Part shown: positions 16,718 to 24,938 of the stretch, piece by piece | Numbering within the stretch: the first letter of the stretch is position 1 | How the letters are laid out: every line of letters starts with the position of its first letter | DNA from: Sphingobacterium thalpophilum | GTDB lineage: Bacteria > Bacteroidota > Bacteroidia > Sphingobacteriales > Sphingobacteriaceae | Assembly (NCBI RefSeq): GCF_901482695.1 | Contig: NZ_LR590484.1 | Coordinates: 744,001-808,000 of the forward strand | Length of the DNA: 64,000 bases | Reading direction: 5' to 3' | Notes under the pieces: generated by a model | What the model saw: the letters and a program-made list of their open reading frames with translations, nothing else | Databases searched by the model: none | Told to the model about the DNA's origin: nothing | Translations under genes and position numbers: made by a program

Positions 16718-17254
16718 GTGAAACATCTAAAACAATACAGAATTCCCTTTTCGGGGCTCAACGCTGGAAAGCACAATTTTGAGTTTGACATTACTAAAAA
16801 GTTCTTTGACTGCTACGAACATTCGATTGTAAAAGATGGCAATCTTAAGGTAGAAGTGGAGTTGCAAAAGCAGGAAAATCTATTGATTTTGCACTTCGAT
16901 ATCCAGGGTGAGATTCAGTTGACCTGCGACACCTGCCTTAGAGAATTTATGTCACCTGTTTCAATTCAGGAGCGCATATTGGTCAAATTCACGGACGAAG
17001 ACTGGACAGACAATACCGAAGAGGTGCTGATCCTGTCAAAAAACGATCATGAATTGGATATCGCCGAGTTGCTGTATGAGTATATCAACCTGGCTGTCCC
17101 CTATATCGTCAAATGTGAAGAGCAAGGGCAAGGCATACAGTGTGATCCTGAAATGCTGGCTTTATTTAGCAGTGAGCCGGGTTCAGAAGAACACAATGAA
17201 GAAGAAATTATCGACCCACGTTGGGAAGCATTGAGAAATATTAAAAATAACTAA
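16718..17254 (+). CDS. YceD/DUF177 family protein
   Basis: The product is 178 residues beginning at a GTG; there is no in-frame ATG nearby and the first residues (KHLKQYRIPFSGL) fit the family start. The conserved Cys-x-x-Cys is seen in LTCDTCLREF, followed by an acidic stretch and RWEALRNI at the end. YceD proteins are almost always encoded before rpmF, as here (15-base gap), and have been tied to 23S rRNA processing or accumulation in other bacteria; in this organism that is inference. It is the first gene of the lipid/ribosome block. Confidence 0.9.
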   Translation: MKHLKQYRIPFSGLNAGKHNFEFDITKKFFDCYEHSIVKDGNLKVEVELQKQENLLILHFDIQGEIQLTCDTCLREFMSPVSIQERILVKFTDEDWTDNTEEVLILSKNDHELDIAELLYEYINLAVPYIVKCEEQGQGIQCDPEMLALFSSEPGSEEHNEEEIIDPRWEALRNIKNN

Positions 17255-17269
17255 AAACAAAAATACGAG

Positions 17270-17461
17270 ATGGCACATCCAAAACGTAAAACTTCTAAAT
17301 CAAGAAGAGACAAGAGAAGAACACATTATAAAGCCGAAAGACCGAGCTTGACAGTATGTAAAGAAACTGGCGCGGTTCATTTACCTCACCGCGCATACAC
17401 TGTAGACGGCAATCTGTACTACAACGGTAAATTAATCATTGAAAATACAGCTGTTGTCTAA
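17270..17461 (+). CDS. rpmF: 50S ribosomal protein L32
   Basis: The product has 63 residues, usual for Bacteroidota L32. The basic N-terminus [19 protein letters not shown] is diagnostic. The C-terminal zinc-binding cysteines of many L32 proteins are not present: only one Cys (VCKETG) is visible, so this is a cysteine-poor (C-minus) form. It lies between yceD and plsX, the classic order, with a terminator-like hairpin after it. Confidence 0.97.
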   Translation: MAHPKRKTSKSRRDKRRTHYKAERPSLTVCKETGAVHLPHRAYTVDGNLYYNGKLIIENTAVV

Positions 17462-17481
17462 GGTAAACCTTTCATAACACC

Positions 17482-17537
17482 AAAACATCCCAAACAAGCA
17501 ATATTTTAGAAATTTGCTTCATTTTGGGATGTTTTTT
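17482..17537 (+). terminator. Nested stem-loop with T-run between rpmF and plsX
   Basis: AAAACATCCCAAA (17482-17494) pairs with TTTGGGATGTTTT (17523-17535), ending in a run of six T from 17532. A smaller stem AAGCAA/TTGCTT lies inside the loop. It should end some transcripts after rpmF and so set the rpmF:plsX ratio. Confidence 0.75.
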
Positions 17538-17567
17538 GCGTATTATTGATTTACTAAATAATAACGG

Positions 17568-18506
17568 ATGAAGATTGGTTTAGATATTTTAGGAGGAGAT
17601 TATGCTCCTAAAGCGACGATAACAGGTGCTATCGAGGCACAAAAACAGCTTACTGGAGACCAAAAAATAGTCCTTTTTGGTAATACTGAAGAGACTAAAC
17701 AACTTATCGATCAAGCCGGAGGAAATTCATCTGACTTCGAATATGTGGACGCTCCAGAAGCCATTGCAATGGGTGAACATCCTACCAAAGCAATTACACA
17801 AAAGCCCAACTCAAGCATTGCGAAGGGATTTGAATATTTAAAAAACAAAGAAATCGACTCATTCGCATCTGCTGGCAATACCGGAGCCATGCTTGTAGGT
17901 TCGATGTTTAGCGTTAAAGCTATTCCCGGGGTGCTCCGCCCTGCCATAGCAACAATTGTCCCAAAATTGAAATCTGGTTTCGGAATCTTGCTGGATGTCG
18001 GCGCAAATGCAGACTGCAAACCCGAGATGCTGAACCAATTTGCAATTTTAGGAAGTCTTTTTGCCCAACATGTATTCAACGTATCCAATCCTAAAGTAGG
18101 ATTATTGAATATCGGAGAAGAAGAAGAAAAAGGAAACATCCTAACAACCTCTACCTACCCCCTACTTAAAGCCAACGACAAGATTAACTTTATCGGAAAT
18201 GCTGAAGGCCGTGATCTGTTCAGTGATCATGCCGACGTTTATGTCTGTGATGGATTTACAGGCAACGTCGTGTTAAAACTGGCAGAATCATTTTATGTAG
18301 TGACCCTCAAAAAAGGTTTTAAAGATGATTTCTTTGACCGATTCAACTACGAACAGTACGGTGGAAGTCCAATCTTGGGAGTGAATGCTCCTGTCATTAT
18401 TGGTCATGGCATTTCAACGCCAGAGGCCATTAAAAATATGGTTTTATTTTCAAGAGATATGATCGAGTCGAAATTCATTGACAGCATCAGATCCATTTTC
18501 AATTAG
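17568..18506 (+). CDS. plsX: Phosphate acyltransferase PlsX
   Basis: This is a 312-residue cytosolic enzyme that converts acyl-ACP and phosphate to acyl-phosphate, the donor for PlsY in phospholipid synthesis. Family landmarks: MKIGLDILGGDYAP at the N-terminus, SAGNTGAMLVGS, LLDVGANADCKPE, and VCDGFTGNVVLK near residue 230. Length is usual. It is followed seven bases later by fabH, with which it forms the standard lipid-initiation pair. Confidence 0.97.
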   Translation: MKIGLDILGGDYAPKATITGAIEAQKQLTGDQKIVLFGNTEETKQLIDQAGGNSSDFEYVDAPEAIAMGEHPTKAITQKPNSSIAKGFEYLKNKEIDSFASAGNTGAMLVGSMFSVKAIPGVLRPAIATIVPKLKSGFGILLDVGANADCKPEMLNQFAILGSLFAQHVFNVSNPKVGLLNIGEEEEKGNILTTSTYPLLKANDKINFIGNAEGRDLFSDHADVYVCDGFTGNVVLKLAESFYVVTLKKGFKDDFFDRFNYEQYGGSPILGVNAPVIIGHGISTPEAIKNMVLFSRDMIESKFIDSIRSIFN

Positions 18507-18513
18507 AATATTT

Positions 18514-19503
18514 ATGTCAAAGATTCACGCCGCAATTACGGCTGTACATGGTTACGTTCCGGATTACATCCTGACCAACAAAGAATTGGAAACTATGGTC
18601 GATACCAACGATGAGTGGATTGTATCGCGAACTGGAATCAAAGAGAGACGCATCTTAAAGGGCGAAGGGCTTGCTACATCTGATCTTGCTGTACCAGCCG
18701 TTCAGGGGTTATTGAAAAAGAGGGGAATTGATGCGACAGAGATCGATTTAATTATTTTTTGTACCAGTACACCGGATATGCTATTTCCGGCTACAGCCAA
18801 CATCCTTGCGGATAAAATCGGTGCCACCAACGCCTGGGGATTTGACTTGCAGGCAGCCTGCTCTGGCTTCTTGTTCGGTCTGAATACGGGAACTCAGTTT
18901 ATCACCGCCGGTACTCATAAAAAAGTTCTTGTAGTGGGCGCCGACAAAATGTCGTCCGTGATCAACTATCAGGACCGCAATACCTGTATCCTTTTTGGAG
19001 ATGGCTGCGGCTGCGTCTTGCTGGAACCGAATGAAGAAGGTTTGGGTATTCAAGACGCCATTCTAAAGACAGATGGTTCCGGAGGGCAATACCTCAACAT
19101 TAAAGGTGGCGGCTCACTCAATCCAGCAACACATGCAACTGTAGATGCCGGTCTACATTACGCTTATCAGGAAGGGCGTACAGTTTTCAAATTTGCCGTC
19201 ACTAATATGGCGGATGTCGCGCATGAAGTGATGGTAAAAAATAACCTGAAATCTGAAGACATTGCCTGGCTGGTTCCACATCAGGCCAATAAACGTATCA
19301 TTGACGCTACTGCTGAACGTGTGGGGCTTCCGGAAGAAAAAGTCATGGTCAATATCCAAAAGTATGGAAATACAACCAGTGGAACTATTCCCCTATGTCT
19401 ATGGGAATGGGAATCCCAACTGAAAAAAGGAGACAACTTAATCCTGGCCGCTTTTGGAGGTGGCTTTACCTGGGGATCCATCTATTTAAAATGGGCATAT
19501 TAA
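18514..19503 (+). CDS. fabH: Beta-ketoacyl-ACP synthase III
   Basis: This 329-residue enzyme catalyses the first condensation of fatty-acid synthesis, acyl-CoA with malonyl-ACP. The catalytic triad is complete: Cys116 (DLQAACSGF), His256 (LVPHQANKR) and Asn286 (YGNTTSG). The frame is open upstream into plsX through a TTG at 18478, but MSKIHAAITAVHGYVP from the ATG at 18514 is the normal start. It is probably cotranscribed with plsX. Confidence 0.96.
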   Translation: MSKIHAAITAVHGYVPDYILTNKELETMVDTNDEWIVSRTGIKERRILKGEGLATSDLAVPAVQGLLKKRGIDATEIDLIIFCTSTPDMLFPATANILADKIGATNAWGFDLQAACSGFLFGLNTGTQFITAGTHKKVLVVGADKMSSVINYQDRNTCILFGDGCGCVLLEPNEEGLGIQDAILKTDGSGGQYLNIKGGGSLNPATHATVDAGLHYAYQEGRTVFKFAVTNMADVAHEVMVKNNLKSEDIAWLVPHQANKRIIDATAERVGLPEEKVMVNIQKYGNTTSGTIPLCLWEWESQLKKGDNLILAAFGGGFTWGSIYLKWAY

Positions 19504-19517
19504 TTATCCCATTTTTT
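19488..19517 (+). terminator. Weak intrinsic terminator overlapping the fabH stop
   Basis: AAAATGGG (19488-19495) pairs with CCCATTTT (19508-19515) in a run of T. The 12-base loop contains the end of fabH. It is an 8-bp stem, so probably leaky. Confidence 0.45.
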
Positions 19518-19529
19518 CGCATAATTTAT

Positions 19530-19537
19530 TACTTTTG
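19530..19537 (+). promoter_or_regulatory. -7 element TACTTTTG upstream of accB
   Basis: This is an exact TAnnTTTG match, 40 bases before the accB start and just after the fabH terminator. No -33 TTG is evident. Confidence 0.4.
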
Positions 19538-19577
19538 ACAGTTAGAATTTTTAGAAACAAACAAAACCTACAATACT

Positions 19578-20060
19578 ATGGGTATGGATATCAAACAAAT
19601 TCAGGACTTGATTAAATTCGTTTCAAAATCAGGTGTGAATGAAGTCTCGATTGAAGAGCAAGATTTTAAAATTACAATAAAGACAAATCAGGAGCCTACT
19701 TATGTAACCGCAACAGTTCCCGCCGTGGCTCCAGTTGCAGCACCTCAGGTAGCGCAGGCTGCAGCTCCAGCACCTGCAGCAACGCCTGCCGCTCCTGCTC
19801 CGGCTAATAACGAAGCGAACCTTATTACCATCAAATCACCTATGATCGGTACCTTTTACCGTTCTGCTGGTCCCGGCAAGCCTTCTTTCGTCAATGTTGG
19901 TGACGATATCAATACAGGATCTGTATTATGTATTGTTGAAGCAATGAAATTGTTCAACGAAATTGAATCTGAAGTTTCTGGTAAAATCGTTAAGATTTTG
20001 GTAGACGATGCTCAACCTGTTGAGTTCGATCAACCATTATTCTTAGTCGAGCCTAAGTAG
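19578..20060 (+). CDS. accB: Biotin carboxyl carrier protein of acetyl-CoA carboxylase
   Basis: The product has 160 residues. The N-terminal dimer-like region (about 1-38) is followed by an Ala/Pro-rich flexible linker (about 45-76) and the biotinyl domain (about 80-160). Lys124 in the EAMKL motif is the site of biotinylation. It carries the carboxyl group from AccC to the carboxyltransferase. MDIKQIQ at 19584 is an alternative start two residues in. It lies 73 bases before accC. Confidence 0.97.
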   Translation: MGMDIKQIQDLIKFVSKSGVNEVSIEEQDFKITIKTNQEPTYVTATVPAVAPVAAPQVAQAAAPAPAATPAAPAPANNEANLITIKSPMIGTFYRSAGPGKPSFVNVGDDINTGSVLCIVEAMKLFNEIESEVSGKIVKILVDDAQPVEFDQPLFLVEPK

Positions 20061-20085
20061 TTTACAATAACGTAAATGAATACCA

Positions 20086-20112
20086 TGTAGCCTACAAAGG
20101 GCTACATTTTAG
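20086..20112 (+). terminator. Short stem-loop between accB and accC
   Basis: ATGTAGCC (20086-20093) pairs with GGCTACAT (20101-20108) and is followed by TT and TA. It has an 8-bp stem and a short T-run, so it may tune accC relative to accB rather than end transcription. Confidence 0.5.
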
Positions 20113-20133
20113 CAAATTTCATAATTCAAGACA

Positions 20134-21489
20134 ATGTTTAAAAAAATATTAATTGCAAACAGGGGTGAAATCGCCCTGCGCATTATTCGTACCTGCCGCG
20201 AGATGGGTATCAAAAGTGTGGCAGTATACTCGACCGCTGACAGAGATAGCTTACACGTTAGATTTGCGGACGAGGCAGTTTGTATTGGCCCCCCTCCAAG
20301 TAAAGATTCTTACTTAAACATTCCGAATATTATATCCGCAGCTGAACTTACAAATGCAGATGCGATTCACCCGGGATATGGTTTCCTATCGGAGAATGCA
20401 CGATTCTCCGCAATCTGTGCAGAATATGGTATCAAGTTTATTGGTGCCACTGCTGAGCAGATTGAAAAAATGGGTGATAAATCACAGGCTAAAGATACGA
20501 TGAAGAAGGCCGGTGTACCCACCGTCCCAGGATCTGAAGGTCTGATTTCCAATGTAAAGGAAGGTATCGCTCTCGCCAAAGAGATCGGCTACCCTGTAAT
20601 TATCAAAGCGACTGCCGGTGGTGGTGGCCGTGGTATGCGCATCATCTGGAAAGACGAAGAATTTGAGCCAGCTTGGGATTCTGCCCGTGTAGAAGCTGCT
20701 GCTGCATTCGGCAATGATGGTATTTACCTTGAAAAATATGTCGAAGAACCACGTCACATCGAGTTCCAGATTGTCGGTGACCAGTTCGGCACGGTATGTC
20801 ATTTATCTGAACGCGATTGCTCTATCCAACGCCGTCATCAAAAATTGATCGAGGAGTCGCCTTCTCCATTCATGACCCCCGAACTAAGAGCTGCAATGGG
20901 TGAAGCAGCAATTAAAGGTGCTCAAGCCGTGAACTACGAGGGTGCCGGTACAATCGAATTTCTGGTTGACAAACACCGTAACTTCTACTTTATGGAGATG
21001 AACACCCGTATCCAGGTGGAGCACCCTGTAACCGAAGAAGTGATCAACTTCGACTTAATCAAAGAACAAATTAAGGTTGCAGCCGGAATACCGATCTCGG
21101 GAAAGAATTACGAGCCGCAAATGCATGCAATCGAATGCCGGATCAACGCCGAAGATCCATTCAACAACTTCCGCCCTTCACCGGGTAAAATCACCAATTT
21201 CCACTCACCGGGCGGTCATGGTGTACGGGTAGACACACACGTCTACTCAGGCTATACAATCCCACCCAATTACGACTCCATGATTGCGAAGCTGATCTGT
21301 GTCGCACAGACCCGTGAAGAAGCGATCTGCACCATGGAACGTGCGTTGAGCGAGTTTGTGATCGAAGGAATCAAAACAACCATTCCTTTACACCTGAGAT
21401 TGATGCGTGATCCTAACTTCAGAGCCGGCAATTTCACGACGAAGTTTATGGAAACATTTGACCTAACAGAATATCCTGTAGAAGATTAA
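20134..21489 (+). CDS. accC: Biotin carboxylase subunit of acetyl-CoA carboxylase
   Basis: This 451-residue ATP-grasp enzyme carboxylates biotin on AccB using bicarbonate and ATP. Landmarks: [16 protein letters not shown] at the start, [10 protein letters not shown], the glycine-rich ATP loop [12 protein letters not shown] near residue 160, [13 protein letters not shown], and [13 protein letters not shown] near 290 with metal and substrate residues. Length matches the family. The carboxyltransferase genes (accA/accD) are not in this window. Confidence 0.97.
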   Translation: MFKKILIANRGEIALRIIRTCREMGIKSVAVYSTADRDSLHVRFADEAVCIGPPPSKDSYLNIPNIISAAELTNADAIHPGYGFLSENARFSAICAEYGIKFIGATAEQIEKMGDKSQAKDTMKKAGVPTVPGSEGLISNVKEGIALAKEIGYPVIIKATAGGGGRGMRIIWKDEEFEPAWDSARVEAAAAFGNDGIYLEKYVEEPRHIEFQIVGDQFGTVCHLSERDCSIQRRHQKLIEESPSPFMTPELRAAMGEAAIKGAQAVNYEGAGTIEFLVDKHRNFYFMEMNTRIQVEHPVTEEVINFDLIKEQIKVAAGIPISGKNYEPQMHAIECRINAEDPFNNFRPSPGKITNFHSPGGHGVRVDTHVYSGYTIPPNYDSMIAKLICVAQTREEAICTMERALSEFVIEGIKTTIPLHLRLMRDPNFRAGNFTTKFMETFDLTEYPVED

Positions 21490-21512
21490 ATAAAATTATC
21501 TTTACACGTATA

Positions 21513-21548
21513 AAAAATACCATTCTTTACAATAAGAATGGTATTTTT
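21513..21548 (+). terminator. Intrinsic terminator after accC
   Basis: A perfect 15-bp stem (21513-21527 with 21534-21548), a 6-base loop, A-run before and T-run after. It ends the acc transcript ahead of tatC. Confidence 0.85.
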
Positions 21549-21565
21549 GTTTTCAAACAATTTTT

Positions 21566-22426
21566 ATGAGTACACCAAATTCGAAAGATCTAATACAAGC
21601 TATCAAAAATAAAGGGAAGAATATAGAAGCGGAGATGTCTTTCTTTGACCATCTTGAAGTATTGAGATGGCATTTGGTCCGTTCAGCAATTGCCATCTGT
21701 ATTTTTGCGGGCATTGCTTTTACATTCTATGATTTTGTATTCAACGACATCATTATGGGGCCAAAAAATCTGGATTTTTGGACCTACCGTATGATGTGCA
21801 AAGCCGCAGATGCTTTTAATCTGGCTGACTTCTGTGTTAAGAAAATACCGTTCAATATCATCAATACAGAATTGGCGGGCCAATTTATGCTTCAGATCAA
21901 CTCCTGTCTATTGATGGCTTTGATGATGGGCTTCCCCTATCTCCTATTTGAAATCTGGTTATTTGTAAAACCTGCTTTGACAGATATCGAGAGACGCTCT
22001 GCACGCGGATTCGTTTTCTACTCTACCGTGCTGTTCCTCCTAGGCGCGCTTTTCGGATACTTTATTGTCGTACCATTGTCCATCAACTTTTTGGCAAACG
22101 TGTCTTTGAGCGATGAGATCGTCAATCAGATTACCATTGACAACTATCTCTCTACCATTGCAACGCTGACTTTAGGCTGTGGAATCGTGTTCTTGCTTCC
22201 GATCCTCGTATTTATCCTTTCCAAGATAGGAATTATGACACCTGAATTTATGCGTGCCAGCCGCCGTTATGCTACGGTTATTATCCTCGTCATCGCAGCA
22301 GTCATTACACCTTCGGCAGATATTATCACCATGCTTACAGTCGCAGCACCTATGTTCCTGCTCTACGAAGTCAGTATCATGGTATCAGCCGATGTCAAAA
22401 GAAAAAAATTAGCACAAGAAAAATAA
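21566..22426 (+). CDS. tatC: Twin-arginine translocase subunit TatC
   Basis: This 286-residue inner-membrane protein is the receptor core of the Tat system, which exports folded proteins with RR signal peptides. The N-terminal block SFFDHLEVLRWHL is the diagnostic TatC motif, and six hydrophobic segments can be followed, the last near 235-275. A protein with a Tat-type signal (35858) is encoded in the same window. No tatA is adjacent. rpiB follows after 12 bases, so they are probably cotranscribed. Confidence 0.95.
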   Translation: MSTPNSKDLIQAIKNKGKNIEAEMSFFDHLEVLRWHLVRSAIAICIFAGIAFTFYDFVFNDIIMGPKNLDFWTYRMMCKAADAFNLADFCVKKIPFNIINTELAGQFMLQINSCLLMALMMGFPYLLFEIWLFVKPALTDIERRSARGFVFYSTVLFLLGALFGYFIVVPLSINFLANVSLSDEIVNQITIDNYLSTIATLTLGCGIVFLLPILVFILSKIGIMTPEFMRASRRYATVIILVIAAVITPSADIITMLTVAAPMFLLYEVSIMVSADVKRKKLAQEK

Positions 22427-22438
22427 AATACAATAAAA

Positions 22439-22882
22439 ATGAGCACCGTAAAGAAAATTGCAATTGGAAGTGATCACGCTGGTTTTGAATATAAGACCGC
22501 ATTGGTAGACTTTTTGAAAGAATTAGGGTATGAAGTAACGGATTTTGGTACCAACACTGCGGATTCAGTTGATTATCCAGACTTTGCGCACCCAGTTGCT
22601 TCTGCTGTGGAAAACAAAACAGCTGACGCGGGTGTCTTGATCTGTGGCAGTGCCAACGGTGTTGCCATCACGGCCAATAAACATCAGAATATTCGTGCAG
22701 CCATCTGCTGGCTGGAGGAAATTGCAGCTTTGGCCCGCCAGCACAACGATGCAAACGTTGTCTGTATTCCTGCACGCTTTATCGATCTGGATCTAGCTAA
22801 GAAAATCACTTCAACATTTATGACAACGGACTTCGAAGGTGGACGCCACGCAAACCGTGTCAACAAAATTGCTTGTAGCTGA
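22439..22882 (+). CDS. rpiB: Ribose 5-phosphate isomerase B
   Basis: This 147-residue enzyme interconverts ribose 5-phosphate and ribulose 5-phosphate in the pentose phosphate pathway. Visible: IGSDHAGFEYK at the start, the catalytic Cys69 in LICGSANG, and His102 in RQHNDANV. The anion-hole loop reads CGSANGVAITANKH. It is followed by a strong terminator. Confidence 0.95.
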   Translation: MSTVKKIAIGSDHAGFEYKTALVDFLKELGYEVTDFGTNTADSVDYPDFAHPVASAVENKTADAGVLICGSANGVAITANKHQNIRAAICWLEEIAALARQHNDANVVCIPARFIDLDLAKKITSTFMTTDFEGGRHANRVNKIACS

Positions 22883-22904
22883 TAACAAATTAACATATTT
22901 TAAG

Positions 22905-22945
22905 AAGCGGATGAAAGACCAAATATACTTTTCATCCGCTTTTTT
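22905..22945 (+). terminator. Intrinsic terminator after rpiB
   Basis: AAGCGGATGAAA (22905-22916) pairs with TTTCATCCGCTT (22930-22941) and is followed by a T-run. Confidence 0.85.
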
Positions 22946-23141
22946 AGTTATATTGTGTACGAACTGATAGTTGTCATACCGATTACGGTTAGGCTGCCGG
23001 ACGGCAAATTTAAAAGTGGCTAAAGCCTGACAAGCGATGTGACGCTGCATGTCACCTATATATGAGAAAATAAACAGTGCATATGGATTGATCTGAGGCT
23101 ATCAGCCCCAAAGAGTCCAGAAGCGATATGAAAATAGACAG

Positions 23142-24716
23142 ATGAAGAAGATATACAACCTATTTTGGATTGCATTCTCCCTGATGAGCTGTGCAAAGGC
23201 GCAAGACGTAAATACCAGCTACGCCAATGAAATTACAGTTGAATCGACACAGAAACACCTCCGGACACTCGCTTCCGTAGATTTTGAAGGACGTGGAACC
23301 GGGCAGAAAGGGGGCCAGCTGACGGCAGATTATATTGCGAACGAGTTCAAAAAATATGGCCTTTCGGCTCCTGTCAATGGATCATATTTCCAGCCGCTGC
23401 AACTGATTCACAATAGTTTTAAAGTTAGGCAATTTAAGATCAATGATAAGCCCTTTCAACACGGGAAGGACATCTTTGTGATCGGCAATAACGAAAACAA
23501 ACTTTTTGAAAGCCATGAAATTCTCTTCATTGGCTACGGCATAGACGATCCCAAGTACTCAGACATTGCGGGACTGGACCTTGCCAATAAAATTGTCCTG
23601 TTACTTAATGAGAATGAACCTACCGATGACAAAGGGAATTCTTGGATCACCGGCAAAAAGACACCTTCCGAATGGTCTACAAGCCGAAATAAAAAGATCA
23701 AAGAGATTTTAAAAAAGAAACCAAAACTTGTGCTGGCCATCAATAGCCAACTTGGCGAATTATTGGAACAAGCGGGAGACCGGGCGACTGAAGGCCGTTA
23801 TAATCTGGCTGTAGACCAGCCTGCACCCGAAACCTCACCGATGATACCGGTGGTCAATATAACTGATCACACGGCCAATTACATTCTCAATCTTGCACGA
23901 ACGAATCTCGCCGCCGTAGTTGGCAAGATTAACCGCTCTGGCCAGCCCAGCTCCTTTGCTATCACTACTAGTTTTAAAGCAGAATTTGGCACCAACGCAG
24001 CAACATTGTCGGATCCTAACGTACTGGGTTACCTCGAAGGGACGGACAAGAAGGATGAACTCCTTGTCATCGGAGGCCACTACGACCATGACGGCAAAGA
24101 CTCCAAAGGGAACATATTCTTTGGTGCCGATGATAACGCTTCGGGTACCACCGCAGTACTCGAACTGGCGCGTACCTTCGCCAGTGCTAAGGCGGCTGGC
24201 AAAGGACCAAGACGGAGTATCCTGTTTATTACCTATGCTGCTGAGGAGAAAGGTCTGCTAGGCTCCAAATTCTATACCGAGAATCCGATATTCCCACTGT
24301 CCAGTACGGTAGCCTGTATCAATATCGACATGATCGGCCGTGTGGATGATAAGCACCTTCATGGAAACCATGACTATATACATGCTATAGGTTCAGACAA
24401 ATTAAGTTCGGAGCTCTATCAAATCAACAAAAATGAAAATGATAGACATACCAAGCTGGAAATGGATTATATGTATGATAATCCAAAAGATCCGATGCGC
24501 TTATACTACCGTTCGGACCACTATAATTTTGCAAAAAAAGGCATCCCGTCGATTTTCTATTTTTCAGGTTTACATCCCGATTATCACACTCCGGCTGATA
24601 CCTATGACAAAATCGATTTTCCATTGATGGTGAAGCGTGAGAAGCTGATCTTCTATACGGCATGGGAGATCGCAAATAGAGATCAGCGGTTAGTCATTGA
24701 TAGCAATAAAGAATAA
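23142..24716 (+). CDS. M28-family zinc peptidase with signal peptide
   Basis: This 524-residue exported aminopeptidase-like protein has a signal sequence at residues 1-20 that can be read either as a lipoprotein (LMSC, Cys17) or a signal peptidase I site after AKA. A protease-associated-type insert lies at about 120-280, then the M28 catalytic domain (about 290-520). Likely zinc ligands and catalytic acids: His313 in GGHYDHDG, Asp330/331 in GADDNASG, Glu368/369 in AAEEKG, Asp396 in INIDMIGR and His482 in DYHTPAD. All appear intact, so it should be active on peptides in the periplasm or at the surface. It stands alone between two terminators. A second M28 protein without the insert is at 50085. 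Confidence 0.92.
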   Translation: MKKIYNLFWIAFSLMSCAKAQDVNTSYANEITVESTQKHLRTLASVDFEGRGTGQKGGQLTADYIANEFKKYGLSAPVNGSYFQPLQLIHNSFKVRQFKINDKPFQHGKDIFVIGNNENKLFESHEILFIGYGIDDPKYSDIAGLDLANKIVLLLNENEPTDDKGNSWITGKKTPSEWSTSRNKKIKEILKKKPKLVLAINSQLGELLEQAGDRATEGRYNLAVDQPAPETSPMIPVVNITDHTANYILNLARTNLAAVVGKINRSGQPSSFAITTSFKAEFGTNAATLSDPNVLGYLEGTDKKDELLVIGGHYDHDGKDSKGNIFFGADDNASGTTAVLELARTFASAKAAGKGPRRSILFITYAAEEKGLLGSKFYTENPIFPLSSTVACINIDMIGRVDDKHLHGNHDYIHAIGSDKLSSELYQINKNENDRHTKLEMDYMYDNPKDPMRLYYRSDHYNFAKKGIPSIFYFSGLHPDYHTPADTYDKIDFPLMVKREKLIFYTAWEIANRDQRLVIDSNKE

Positions 24717-24735
24717 AAATAGTTTTACATGGAAC

Positions 24736-24778
24736 AAAAAAGGTCGAGTAAAAAAAACAGTTTTACTCGGCCTTTTTT
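24736..24778. terminator. Bidirectional-looking intrinsic terminator after the M28 peptidase
   Basis: An 18-base arm (24736-24753) pairs with 24761-24778 with a single G-T pair, a 7-base loop, A-run before and T-run after. An in-frame ATG at 24729 makes this hairpin look like the start of the next gene, but that is not credible coding sequence. Confidence 0.85.
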
Positions 24779-24938
24779 GATTTTAGAAAAAAATTTACAC
24801 TTACCACGGATACAAACGGCCTGCTTGTTAAACTTTGTTAAAGTTACTTTATGGAGGCCAGCCTGCTTTTTGTTGATGCTATTAATTCGTATTATTGAAA
24901 CACATAATTTTACTAATCAAGCAGCCATTGTAACCTTT

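Noticed and set aside
4265..22999. A recurring CCGRACGG-type motif (near 4265, 7690 and 22992)
   Set aside because: Only a few loose copies in 18 kb with unlike surroundings; this is not more than chance, so I make no repeat-family claim.
22946..23141. Possible small RNA upstream of the M28 peptidase
   Set aside because: There are some short complementary bits (GTGAC/GTCAC), but no stable fold, terminator or promoter that I can support.
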